From an uncultured Paracoccaceae bacterium (GTDB lineage Bacteria > Pseudomonadota > Alphaproteobacteria > Rhodobacterales > Rhodobacteraceae), in NCBI GenBank assembly GCA_947503775.1, contig CANNFE010000003.1:260356-324355 (forward strand): a DNA stretch of 64,000 nucleotides. Direction: 5' to 3'. The notes beneath the pieces are model-generated. The model did not search any database. It was not told the origin of the DNA and was given only the letters and a program-made list of their open reading frames with translations. Shown here piece after piece: positions 37,756-50,722 of the stretch (position 1 is its first letter; every line of letters starts with the position of its first letter). Both the position numbers and the translations under genes were made by a program.

Positions 37756-38694
37756 TCACATTTCGCCCTTGGCGCGGACCTTTCTTTCGGCTGTCCCGCG
37801 CAATCCAAGCTGGCGTTCGCGCAGGACGATGATGACCCCGGCTGCAATGATCAGCGTGGCTCCGGCAAGCATGGGGATTGTCGGCACCTCGGCGAAGACG
37901 AGATAGCCGATGAGAAGCGCCCAGATCATCGACACATAAGTGAAGGGAGCCAGAACACCGGCATCGGCGAAGCGGTAGCTGGAAGTCAGGAGGATCTGGC
38001 CGCATCCACCGAGTAGGCCCGCTCCGATCAGCCAGACCCATTCGACACCGACAGGCCACGTCCAGCCAAAGGGGATCGTCAGCAAGGAGAGCGTTGCGGA
38101 CGTCAGCGAGAAGTAGAAGACGATGGCGGCGGTCTTTTCCTTGCCTGACATCGCCTTGACGAAGGTTTGGGCCAGGGCCGCGAGGCAAGCCGAGGCGAGC
38201 GTGGCCACAAGACCGAACATCTCGCCGCCTGTCCCGCCAGCGGAGAAACGCGGCAGGGAGATGATGATCACCCCGACAAGACCGACGAGGACAGCCAGAA
38301 GTCGGATGAAACGAAATCGCTCGCCCAGAAAAAGCGCTGCGAAGATGACGAGCAGGACAGGGGTTACGAAGCGCAGGGCCGTGACCTCGGGCAGGGGCAG
38401 ATAGCGCAGGCCGGCAAAACCGAGGCCCATCGCGCAAGTACCTGCGATGCCGCGAACCGCATGGGGCCGCCAGTCACGCGTGGAGATGCCATGGGCAAGA
38501 TCTCCGCGCAGGGCGAGCCAGCCGAAGATGACCGGCATCGCAAAGACGGAGCGAAAGAAAATCGCTTCTCCCGCCGGGATGCGATCTGCCGCTTTGATAA
38601 GCGCGGACATGGCGGTGAAGATCGTGACAGCCGAGATCATCAGCAGGATGCCGCGTCCAAGGGAGTGTTCTGCACTGGGGGCTGCGGCTGTCAT
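37756..38694 (-). CDS. EamA/DMT family transporter
   Basis: Membrane protein of 312 aa with ten predicted segments in two EamA repeats; LRYLPLPEVTALRFVTPVLLV near residue 95 and the C-terminal GVLAPFTYVSMIWALLIGY near 240 are typical of the family. Start ATG 38694 lies ten bases after the App1 gene stop, so the two are probably co-transcribed; the frame is open 24 codons upstream inside that gene. Substrate unknown. It is only distantly like the EamA protein at 23788-24669. Confidence 0.82.
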   Translation of the reverse strand: MTAAAPSAEHSLGRGILLMISAVTIFTAMSALIKAADRIPAGEAIFFRSVFAMPVIFGWLALRGDLAHGISTRDWRPHAVRGIAGTCAMGLGFAGLRYLPLPEVTALRFVTPVLLVIFAALFLGERFRFIRLLAVLVGLVGVIIISLPRFSAGGTGGEMFGLVATLASACLAALAQTFVKAMSGKEKTAAIVFYFSLTSATLSLLTIPFGWTWPVGVEWVWLIGAGLLGGCGQILLTSSYRFADAGVLAPFTYVSMIWALLIGYLVFAEVPTIPMLAGATLIIAAGVIIVLRERQLGLRGTAERKVRAKGEM

Positions 38695-38704
38695 ACCGCA
38701 TGAC

Positions 38705-39703
38705 CTACGGCAGGACGGAGCCCTCTTCCAGTGCGGCAATGGCCCGGCTGTAATCGGCGCCGACATGGACGGGAATGCCCATGCGTTCGATCTTGTGCGC
38801 GAAGTCCATATCCTTGGTGTCGGCGCCGGGTCCGGGCGCCCGCAGGATCACGCGAAGGATGCGGCCCGGATGCCGCTCGGCGGCGTGCAAATAGACTTCG
38901 GCGTCATGCTGGCCGGTATCGCCGATCAGAACGAACCCGAGATCGGGATTAGCGGCCAGGATATGATCCACAGCGCTGCCTTTATGGTCGCCATGGGTGC
39001 CAGTGATCAGCTTGGTTTCGCTGATGCCGAGATCGCGAAGGAACTTCGGGCCGCGCACGAGGCCATTGCGTTCAAAGATATCCTCGAGGAACTGATGCAG
39101 GTTCCAAGGCGAGGATGAAACATAAAAGACCGGGTTGAGATCACGGTGGAGCACCTGCATCAGCTTGACTGCGTCGGGGAAGACATGCCGGGTCAGCGCG
39201 TTGCCAGTCATCGAGGTCCAGAGGTTGCGCCAAAGCGAATAGGCGCCGGTTTCCATCATCGTATCGTCGATATCCGAGATGACGCCGAACTCGGCTTCGG
39301 GGTGGCTGACGAGAATGGGGAGGTTCGCGTTGACCGGGGCATCGACATGCATGTCGGTCCAGCCCGGTGCAGTATCGGATCGGGGAAGGATCAGCGTGAA
39401 ATACCCCTCCTCGTCGCTGACCGCTTCATATGCGCCGGACTTCACCGTCACGTCCGCAACCTCGTCAGTCAGAAAGAGCGAGATCATCTGCCGCAAATTG
39501 GTGAGCCATCCTTGATCGGCGCGCGGGCTTTTGCGGCGGATCGAGCCAAGGACCCGGCCGCGCGCGACGATCATGTCCGGCGTGCTGTAGCCGATATAAG
39601 GCTCGATCAGCGGATCGCCGGTTCGCTTGGATATGAAAAGCGGCTCGACGATCCGCTCGAGCCGCGCCGCTATCGGCGCCAGCCGTGTTTTGATTGCACT
39701 CAT
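38705..39703 (-). CDS. App1/DUF2183 phosphatase family protein
   Basis: A 332-aa protein of the App1 phosphatidate phosphatase-like family (HAD superfamily). The catalytic DxDxT motif is ISDIDDTMMETGAY near residue 141; SSSPWNLHQFLEDIF near 196, DHKGSAVDHI near 238 and FVLIGDTGQHD near 257 supply the other HAD motifs. The N-terminal domain (about 1-130) is beta-rich. Bacterial members are poorly studied; yeast App1 dephosphorylates phosphatidate. It sits two bases after the sugar dehydrogenase stop and just before the EamA gene. Confidence 0.85.
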   Translation of the reverse strand: MSAIKTRLAPIAARLERIVEPLFISKRTGDPLIEPYIGYSTPDMIVARGRVLGSIRRKSPRADQGWLTNLRQMISLFLTDEVADVTVKSGAYEAVSDEEGYFTLILPRSDTAPGWTDMHVDAPVNANLPILVSHPEAEFGVISDIDDTMMETGAYSLWRNLWTSMTGNALTRHVFPDAVKLMQVLHRDLNPVFYVSSSPWNLHQFLEDIFERNGLVRGPKFLRDLGISETKLITGTHGDHKGSAVDHILAANPDLGFVLIGDTGQHDAEVYLHAAERHPGRILRVILRAPGPGADTKDMDFAHKIERMGIPVHVGADYSRAIAALEEGSVLP

Positions 39704-39704
39704 C

Positions 39705-40925
39705 TCAAGAGGCGGAGGCCGGGGACAGGGCGATGACCTCCCCGTTTGGCTCGTCCGTTAGCAGGATGACACGTCCATCCGACGTCTGGTGGACATCGCG
39801 GACGCGCCCGATATCGCGGAGCAACCGCTCTTCGCCGATGACCGTTTCGCCATCCATCTCGAGCCGCACGAGCGCACCGGGATAGAGCGATCCGGCGAGC
39901 ACATCACCTTGCCAGTCGGGGAAGGCGTCACCGCTGTAGAAGATGAACCCGCCCGGCGCGATGACCGGATCCCAATAATAAATGGGCTGCTCCATCCCCT
40001 TGCGAGCCGTCTCTCCAGCGCCGATAGGTTGTCCCGAATACCGTTCGCCGTAGGAGATCACAGGCCAGCCGTAGTTCAGCCCCGCTTCAGGCTGGTTGAG
40101 CTCGTCCCCACCCTGGGGTCCGTGTTCGAGGGTCCAGATCTCTCCGGTTTCGGGGTGGATGTCCGCTCCCTGGATATTGCGGTGGCCGTAGGACCAGATC
40201 GTGTCAACCGCGTCAGCCTGACCGACGAATGGATTGTCGTCGGGGGCAGATCCGTCGGGGCGGACGCGGATGACCTTACCATAGGTCTTGTCCAGATCCT
40301 GCGCATAGACGCGTTCCTGCTGGGAAGAGTGCTCGCCCGTCGTAATGAACGCATGGCCGCTTTGATCAAAGACGATCCGGCTGCCGTAATGTATTGAGGT
40401 TGGAGAGGGGGGATCCTGAACGAAGATATCCTCGACCTCGGTGAGGGACGTCAGATCCTCGCTCACAACGCCTCGGGCCGCGGCGGTGACGCTTCTGCCG
40501 CCATCCAAGGGTTTGGCATAGGTCCAGTAGATCAGACGGTCCTCGGCGAAGGTCGGTCCGACCTCGACGTCGAGAAGGCCGCCCTGGCCCTGCGCGTGAA
40601 CCTCGGGCAGGCCGGAGATCGGATCCGAAATGGTGCCGTCAGGGCTGACAGAGCGCATGCGCCCGGGCCGTTCGGTCACGAGGAAGCTGCCATCCGGAAG
40701 CTCTGCGATGCCCCAGGGATGTTCGAGGGGGCCAGCCAGGACGGTCTGCTCGAACTCCGCATCGGAGGTCATTGCGGGCGCGCGGGTCTGGAGCGGAAAA
40801 GCGGGTGCGAAGCCGGGGACGTTCTTTTCGCCCTGGACGACCGGCTCCCCCGTTTGCGCGAGAAGGCCGGCGGGCGCGGTAAGGCAGAGGGCGGTGATGG
40901 CGGGCAAAAAGCGGGGTAGCGGCAT
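39705..40925 (-). CDS. PQQ-dependent soluble sugar (aldose) dehydrogenase
   Basis: Periplasmic quinoprotein of the glucose/sorbosone dehydrogenase family. The 406-aa protein begins with a signal peptide (MPLPRFLPAITALCLTAPAG, cut near Ala-Gln) and has LEHPWGIAELPDGSFLVTERPG near residue 70, YSYGHRN-like WSYGHRNIQGADIHPETGEIW near 244, and EHGPQGGDELNQPEAGLNYGWP near 265, the calcium/PQQ site. Start ATG 40925 with GGAGC seven bases upstream. PQQ biosynthesis genes are not in the window. Its exact sugar is unknown. Confidence 0.88.
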   Translation of the reverse strand: MPLPRFLPAITALCLTAPAGLLAQTGEPVVQGEKNVPGFAPAFPLQTRAPAMTSDAEFEQTVLAGPLEHPWGIAELPDGSFLVTERPGRMRSVSPDGTISDPISGLPEVHAQGQGGLLDVEVGPTFAEDRLIYWTYAKPLDGGRSVTAAARGVVSEDLTSLTEVEDIFVQDPPSPTSIHYGSRIVFDQSGHAFITTGEHSSQQERVYAQDLDKTYGKVIRVRPDGSAPDDNPFVGQADAVDTIWSYGHRNIQGADIHPETGEIWTLEHGPQGGDELNQPEAGLNYGWPVISYGERYSGQPIGAGETARKGMEQPIYYWDPVIAPGGFIFYSGDAFPDWQGDVLAGSLYPGALVRLEMDGETVIGEERLLRDIGRVRDVHQTSDGRVILLTDEPNGEVIALSPASAS

Positions 40926-41006
40926 CGAACAGCTCCGGTTGAACGAGATCTGACAAGGCAACCGCGTTTGGTCAAGAGCGGTTCCGTCCGTCGCGATCAC
41001 ATCGTA

Positions 41007-42050
41007 TCAGCCGGCAGTGCCGAGGCGGGCGACCGCCCAGCGCGCCGCATCGGCCACCGCCGGATCAGGGTCTTCCGTCAAGTTGCGGACGGAGGGAATG
41101 AGAGCGACATCCCCCGAATTGCCTATCGCATAAGCCACATTTCGTACGAATCGGTCCCGCCCGATGCGTTTGACTGGACTGCCGGAAAAGAGCGCGCGAA
41201 AGGCGGCGTCCGTCAGGTCGGCAAGGGCCTTGAGAGAAGGCGCCTTGAGCTCTGGCCGCATGGACAGACGGTGATCACGCGCGGTACTCGCGAACTTGTT
41301 CCACGGGCAGACCGCCAAACAGTCGTCGCACCCGTAGATCCGGTTGCCGAGGGCGGGACGCAGGTCTTCGTCAACTGGCCCGCGATGCTCGATTGTCAGG
41401 TACGAGATGCAGCGCCGCGCATCGAGTTGAAAGGGCGCCGGAAAGGCATTCGTCGGGCATATGTCGAGGCAGGCACGACACGAGCCGCAATGCTCCTCAG
41501 CCGGTGCGTCCGGGGAAAGGTCGATGGTCGTGAAGATGGCGCCGAGAAAGAACCAGTTCCCAAGATCACGGCTCAGCAGGTTCGTATGTTTGCCCTGCCA
41601 GCCCAGACCTGCGGCTTCGGCGAGAGGTTTTTCCATAACAGGCGCGGTGTCGACGAAGACCTTGATCTGCTCTGCCGGAACTTGGTCGAGCAGCCAGCGC
41701 CCGACCCTCTTGAGGCGTTTTTTGACAACGTCGTGATAGTCCCGCCCGCCGGCGTAGACGCTGATCGCGCCGCGGTCCGGCATATTCAGAATATCGAGTG
41801 GATCGTAGTCCGGGGTGTAGCTTTCGGCCAGCATTATGACCGACCGGGCGTCGGGCCAAAGAGCGGCGGGATCGCTTCGCCATTGGGTACGCTCTGCCAT
41901 CCAGTCCATCTGTCCGTGGCGGCCTGCATCGAGAAAGGCGCCAAGCCGCTGTGGAAGGTGCGGGACCGCCGACGGACGGCAGATGCCGATCGAAGAGAAC
42001 CCGGCCTCGAGGGCAAAGGAGGTCAGCGCGGCCTTTAGATCGTGGGACAC
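41007..42050 (-). CDS. queG: Epoxyqueuosine reductase
   Basis: Reduces epoxyqueuosine to queuosine in tRNA, using cobalamin and two [4Fe-4S] clusters. The 347-aa protein has the cluster ligands [16 protein letters not shown] near residue 178 and [13 protein letters not shown] near 236, with the start [20 protein letters not shown]-terminal HEAT-like repeats ([24 protein letters not shown]) are present. It lies 28 bp downstream of the GST gene. Confidence 0.94.
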   Translation of the reverse strand: MSHDLKAALTSFALEAGFSSIGICRPSAVPHLPQRLGAFLDAGRHGQMDWMAERTQWRSDPAALWPDARSVIMLAESYTPDYDPLDILNMPDRGAISVYAGGRDYHDVVKKRLKRVGRWLLDQVPAEQIKVFVDTAPVMEKPLAEAAGLGWQGKHTNLLSRDLGNWFFLGAIFTTIDLSPDAPAEEHCGSCRACLDICPTNAFPAPFQLDARRCISYLTIEHRGPVDEDLRPALGNRIYGCDDCLAVCPWNKFASTARDHRLSMRPELKAPSLKALADLTDAAFRALFSGSPVKRIGRDRFVRNVAYAIGNSGDVALIPSVRNLTEDPDPAVADAARWAVARLGTAG

Positions 42051-42077
42051 AACCGCCTCCTGTCGCTGATGGGTGCT

Positions 42078-42743
42078 CTAGAAATCGAGATCCGCATATT
42101 GGCGCGACGGCGGGAACCCGGATACCTGATCGGCGAGCAGCGACCGGAAGGCGGGGCGCGATTTGATCTTAGCATACCAGTCGCGCACGGCCTCGGAGCG
42201 GTCCCAATCAACATCGGAGATGTAATCGAGGCAGCTCAGATGAGACGCAGCCGCGAAATCCGCGAGTGTCATGACATCGCCCGCGAGCCAGCGGCGCTGA
42301 TCAAGGAGCCATGCCATATAGTCGAGGTGGAACTTGATCGCTTTGGCGCCTTCCTTGACGCGCGTGCTGTCGGGATAACCCGTTGCCATGAGCTTGCGGA
42401 AGACCCGTTCGCCCAGCAGCTTTGACGTGACCTCGTCGTTGAACTTGCCGTCGAACCAGGCAACAAGGCGGCGCACCTCGTGGCGGGCTTCGGGTTTGCC
42501 GGGAAGCAAGGCGGGCTCCGGCACGGTTTCCTCGAGATATTCGCAGATCGCGAGGCTGTCGGACATGAAACGTCCGTTCATGCGCAAGATCGGGACCTTG
42601 CCCGCCGGATTGCGGCGCAGGAACTCCTGGGATTGCTCCCAATATCGTTCTTCGACGAGTTCGACCTCAATCTTTTTCTCCGCCAGGGTCAGGCGAACTT
42701 TTCGGGAAAACGGGGAGAGCGGGAAATGGTAAAGACGATTCAT
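42078..42743 (-). CDS. Glutathione S-transferase family protein
   Basis: A 221-aa GST with the thioredoxin-fold N-terminal domain (LYHFPLSPFSRKVRLTLAEK near residue 4, with the catalytic Ser in SPFSRK) and NPAGKVPILRMNGRFMSDSLAICEYLEE near residues 45-72 as the glutathione site. The C-terminal helical domain follows. The class and substrate cannot be set from sequence; it is probably co-transcribed with queG. Confidence 0.86.
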   Translation of the reverse strand: MNRLYHFPLSPFSRKVRLTLAEKKIEVELVEERYWEQSQEFLRRNPAGKVPILRMNGRFMSDSLAICEYLEETVPEPALLPGKPEARHEVRRLVAWFDGKFNDEVTSKLLGERVFRKLMATGYPDSTRVKEGAKAIKFHLDYMAWLLDQRRWLAGDVMTLADFAAASHLSCLDYISDVDWDRSEAVRDWYAKIKSRPAFRSLLADQVSGFPPSRQYADLDF

Positions 42744-42835
42744 GGGGCCTGCTTGGGGTCCGGGATCGACCTGTCATGCCGTGGACTGGGGTCTTTTTCA
42801 ACCGTGATCGGTCAATATAGACGCCAATTGCCGGA

Positions 42836-43561
42836 TCACCGCTCGAAGCAGGCAGCCCGTCCGTCGGCGCGGATCGTGGCCGCCCCATCGAGGATTCCGG
42901 CAGCGCGGCGCCTGACAAAGTCGGACGGCCGGGAGGCGGAGCGGCCCTTTGGATCGGGTAGGATCGCGGCGAGGCGTGCGGCCTGCACTGCGGAAAGATC
43001 AGCCGCGGGCACACCGAAATAGTGCCGCGCCGCTGCTTCGACTCCGAAGACGCCCGCATCGAATTCCGCGACATTGAGATACACTTCGAGGATTCGCCGT
43101 TTGGTCCAGACAGCTTCGACAGCCGGGGTCAGGACCGCCTCGAGCGCTTTGCGTGTCCAGGATCGGCCATGCCAGAGATAGACGTTCTTGACGGTCTGCT
43201 GGCTGATCGTGGAAGCGCCTCTGCCCCCTCCGCCTTCGAGAGCGGTTCGGATCGCATCAAGATCGAGCCCCCAATGCAGACAGAAATTGGCATCCTCTGC
43301 CGCAACGGCGCTGCGGGCCATGACGGGCGCAATCCGCTCCATCGGGACCCAATCGCGTTTAAGCGGACCTTCGCGTGCGCGCTCTGAGATCATGTAGGGC
43401 GTCGTGGGGGGCGGCACGACGCCATAGAGGGCGATAAAAAAGGCGATCACGGCAACGACTGTGAAAAGCGCGCGCGTCATCCATCGGATCACCCGACGCT
43501 TGAGAGTGATCTTGGGCTTTTTCTTTCGCGCCGGTTTTTTCTTTGCGGTCTTCGTGGCCAC
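42836..43561 (-). CDS. mtgA: Monofunctional peptidoglycan glycosyltransferase
   Basis: GT51 transglycosylase that polymerises lipid II. The 241-aa protein has a Lys/Arg-rich start followed by one membrane anchor (ALFTVVAVIAFFIALYGV near residue 30), the catalytic Glu in AVAAEDANFCLHWGLD near 90, then GASTISQQTVKNVYLWHGRSW near 115 and KRRILEVYLNVAEFDAGVFG near 150. No transpeptidase domain, so it is MtgA rather than a class A PBP. Start at 43561. Confidence 0.94.
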   Translation of the reverse strand: MATKTAKKKPARKKKPKITLKRRVIRWMTRALFTVVAVIAFFIALYGVVPPPTTPYMISERAREGPLKRDWVPMERIAPVMARSAVAAEDANFCLHWGLDLDAIRTALEGGGGRGASTISQQTVKNVYLWHGRSWTRKALEAVLTPAVEAVWTKRRILEVYLNVAEFDAGVFGVEAAARHYFGVPAADLSAVQAARLAAILPDPKGRSASRPSDFVRRRAAGILDGAATIRADGRAACFER

Positions 43562-43582
43562 GGTCTTTCGCCTTTGCTCCGC

Positions 43583-43622
43583 TCCATAAAAAGCAGCGGG
43601 CGCCTTTGGCCAAGGCGCCCGC
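43583..43622 (-). terminator. Rho-independent terminator after gltB
   Basis: Perfect 11-bp stem (gcgggcgcctt / aaggcgcccgc, loop tggcc) at 43596-43622; on the minus strand it is followed by TGCTTTTTATG. It ends the glutamate synthase operon, 55 bases past the gltB stop, before mtgA. Confidence 0.85.
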
Positions 43623-43677
43623 CACTCTTCTCTAGCAATTTATCCGCGCAGGGAGGCGCGCGCGTCACAGAGCGCGT

Positions 43678-48203
<4,526 letters not shown>

Positions 48204-48207
<4 letters not shown>

Positions 48208-48656
48208 GAGGCATCTCCCCCATCATCCAGCCCCATGGAGGCCAGGAGTTCTTTTTCCGTCATCCGCTGATGCTCGCCAGCAAAGGCATGGCCTGCGGGT
48301 TTCTGTTCGATGTAGACTTCGGTGGTCATTTCCAGACCATCCAGAGAGTCGAGTGCTCCGGCAGACAGCGACAGCATGCCATGCATGGGCCCCTCGGCTG
48401 TCAGGCGCCAGAAAAGGCTCGATCCACAGATCTTGCAAAAACCGCGCTCGGCCCAATCCGAGGATTTGTAAACCGAAACCGTCTCGTCCTTGTCCCAAAC
48501 GAGATCTCCCGGCGGGACCTGCACGCCAAGTTCGATCCCACCCGAAAATTTGCGGCACATCCGGCAGTGGCAGGCCCCATAACTTTCGGGCTTTGCCGTG
48601 AGATGAAAGCGGGTCGTCCCGCACAGGCATCCACCGGTCATCGTGGGATCTGTCAT
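48204..48656 (-). CDS. GFA family (glutathione-dependent formaldehyde-activating-like) protein
   Basis: A 150-aa zinc protein of the GFA/CENP-V family: GGCLCGTTRF near residue 7, ACHCRMCRKFSGG near 28 and RGFCKICGSSLFW near 70 give the paired CxxC/CxC zinc ligands. Members may bind formaldehyde-glutathione adducts, but most have no known activity. Start is ATG 48656 (MTDPTMTGG) with GGAGAG eight bases upstream. It overlaps the secreted-paralogue A stop and the gltB start by four bases each, so it is translated as part of the glutamate synthase operon. Confidence 0.9.
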
Positions 48657-49354
48657 CTTCCGCTCTCCGGCACGAAAGAGATCGACTGCACCGCGCATCC
48701 ATGGATCGGGGTCAGGGACAGAAATCCGGGCTCGCCGGGAAAGATGAAATCGACAGGAGAGCTGTCTTCCGTCACCTCGATATCGCTGTCCTCTTCTCCG
48801 GATGACACGGTCGATACGCCGCCCAGGAACGTGCGCCAATCCTGCTGGATGAATTCACGCCCGGCGCTTTTCCAGAGAAGTTCTCCGGTTTCGCTGAAGG
48901 CACGAACTTCGTATTCCGTCCGGTCGAGGACAACGTTGTCGATCTCGACGGTCTCTCCGGTAAGCTGATCAGAGCCAATATATCGGGTCACGGTTCCGTT
49001 GGTCGATTCCGTAGTGAAGTCAAAGCTGTCCTCGCCTTCGGCAACGAGATTGGTGAATGACGCCGGATCCTTGGATTGCACCAGCCGGTCGGTCGTGTTC
49101 GAGAACGGCCGGTAACTTTCGACCCACTGGGTTTCGCTGTCGATCAGCCCGGCGTATGTGAGCCCGTCAAGATCGAAATCCGCGCGGCGACGGCTGCCTT
49201 CCTCGTCCGCCTCGCAGGTGAAATGGTGCGAGACCGTGCAATCCTTTTGCTGAACCGTAACCTCAGCCGTGCAGCCTTCGGGAACGGACAGCACGTCTTG
49301 CGCCAGAAGAGGCGCAGGAAAACCGAGAGCGAGGGCGAGAGTAATCTTGTGCAT
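48653..49354 (-). CDS. Secreted protein of tandem triplet, copy A
   Basis: A 233-aa exported protein with a signal peptide (MHKITLALALGFPAPLLAQD). After it come PEGCTAEVTVQQKDC and HHFTCEAD, giving C-x10-C-x7-C, and near the end SPVDFIFPGEPGF then PIHGC. The same plan is in copies B and C, so the four cysteines probably form two disulfides in the periplasm. No domain is recognised. It overlaps the GFA gene by four bases and follows copy B by 11 bp. Confidence 0.8.
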   Translation of the reverse strand: MHKITLALALGFPAPLLAQDVLSVPEGCTAEVTVQQKDCTVSHHFTCEADEEGSRRRADFDLDGLTYAGLIDSETQWVESYRPFSNTTDRLVQSKDPASFTNLVAEGEDSFDFTTESTNGTVTRYIGSDQLTGETVEIDNVVLDRTEYEVRAFSETGELLWKSAGREFIQQDWRTFLGGVSTVSSGEEDSDIEVTEDSSPVDFIFPGEPGFLSLTPIHGCAVQSISFVPESGR

Positions 49355-49365
49355 GTTAACCTCTG

Positions 49366-50049
49366 TCAGTCGGCGTCAAACGACACGTCGATCGCGCAGC
49401 CATGGCGCGGCTCGCTGGCCAGAAAGCCATCCTCGTCCGGCAAAACGATATCGACGGGACGCCGCTCTTCTTCGTGGATGACCGTGCCATCGGGATCCCA
49501 GACCTGATGTGTCCTGGGCAGATACATGCGCCATTCGCGAGAGATGAAGTTCGTTCCGGTCTCGAGCCGCATCACGTCGCCCGCGCTATCCGCGACACGG
49601 TTGTGAAACGAGATGACGCCGAACTCGATACCATCGATCACTTCGGTCTCGTCCTCGAGCCGGTCAACGCCGGTCCAGCGCAGCTCTTCTCCATCGGTGG
49701 AGCGGGTTTTGAAATCGAACTGATCTTCACCGGTCTCCAACAGTTCGGACAGCGAGAACGGATCCGCCTCGCTTACGGTGCGGCGGGCGCTGGCGGCGGG
49801 CAGCGAAAAGCTTTGCACCCAGCGGGTTTCGCTGTCGATGCGACTTGCATTGCCGCGCCCGTTGCGGTCGGTGAAGACCGCCCATTGATGCCCCTCCGGA
49901 TCGACGGCGCAGGTGAAGTGATGCGACAGGCTGCAATTGTTGTACTGGACCGTCAGATAGGCCTCGCATCCCTTCGGCAGGGCAAACTGCCCGGCTTGCA
50001 CGCCCGAGGCGCAGGCAAGGATCAGACCAAGTGCAAGAGACCGCATCAT
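49366..50049 (-). CDS. Secreted protein of tandem triplet, copy B
   Basis: A 227-aa exported protein (MMRSLALGLILACASGVQAG signal peptide). PKGCEAYLTVQYNNC and SLSHHFTC match copies A and C position for position (C-x10-C-x7-C), IDSETRWVQSF corresponds to IDSETQWVESY of copy A, and PVDIVLPDEDGF then PRHGC close the protein. It starts at ATG 50049, overlapping the stop of copy C by four bases, with GGAGG four to seven bases upstream. Function unknown; secreted or periplasmic. Confidence 0.8.
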   Translation of the reverse strand: MMRSLALGLILACASGVQAGQFALPKGCEAYLTVQYNNCSLSHHFTCAVDPEGHQWAVFTDRNGRGNASRIDSETRWVQSFSLPAASARRTVSEADPFSLSELLETGEDQFDFKTRSTDGEELRWTGVDRLEDETEVIDGIEFGVISFHNRVADSAGDVMRLETGTNFISREWRMYLPRTHQVWDPDGTVIHEEERRPVDIVLPDEDGFLASEPRHGCAIDVSFDAD

Positions 50050-50717
50050 TGTGCCTCCAGAGACGACAGCATCGCCCCGCAATCGTAGATCGGGCGGTTC
50101 GAAAAAAAGCCCGGCTCTCCGGGGTAGATGAACTCGACAGGCGAAGAGTCCCGAACCAGATCAGGCGCATCCCGGTCCCAGCTTTCTCCAAAGAGGAAGA
50201 TCCGGTGCGCTTCGCTCACGTATTGACGCCCCTCGCGCTGTTCGAGCACCGAGCCCCCTTCGGTGAGGACATCAAAGGCGTATTCGGTGTTCTTGAGAAC
50301 CTCTCCGTCTATGACGGTCTCTTCGCCGGTCAAGCGGTCATAGCCGACATAGCGCAGGCCGTTGCCCGCCGCGTCGCGGATGATGAAATCGTAGGTATCG
50401 TAGCCGGTCGCAAAAAGCTCTGTCAGAGCCTCGGGATCATCGGCAGGTACAACCATCTGTTCGGTCCGGGTCGGATTAAAGAGGTAAGTCTCGAGCCACT
50501 GGAACTCGGTATCGACCTTGCGCAGCCGGGTTGGGCCATTCTCGTTAAAGAGGGCCAGCCATTGCTCGCCATCGGCGTCGGCTTCGCAGGTCCAGATATT
50601 CGTCATCAGGCAATTGCGGGACTGAATGGTCAGCTTTGCCTCGCATCCGGCAGGAGGCGTAAAGGCAAAGGCCCCGCTTGGTGCCAACAAAGCGCCGATG
50701 AATATCCAATAGCGCAT
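50046..50717 (-). CDS. Secreted protein of tandem triplet, copy C
   Basis: A 223-aa exported protein (MRYWIFIGALLAPSGAFA signal peptide). It shares PAGCEAKLTIQSRNC then NIWTC (C-x10-C-x7-C), RYVGYDRLTGEETVIDG against RYIGSDQLTGETVEIDN of copy A, and SPVEFIYPGEPGF then PIYDC. It is the most diverged in the HH segment, which reads NI here. It lies just after the gltD stop; a GTG at 50726 overlapping that stop is an alternative start. Function unknown. Confidence 0.8.
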   Translation of the reverse strand: MRYWIFIGALLAPSGAFAFTPPAGCEAKLTIQSRNCLMTNIWTCEADADGEQWLALFNENGPTRLRKVDTEFQWLETYLFNPTRTEQMVVPADDPEALTELFATGYDTYDFIIRDAAGNGLRYVGYDRLTGEETVIDGEVLKNTEYAFDVLTEGGSVLEQREGRQYVSEAHRIFLFGESWDRDAPDLVRDSSPVEFIYPGEPGFFSNRPIYDCGAMLSSLEAQ

Positions 50718-50722
50718 CAGGA

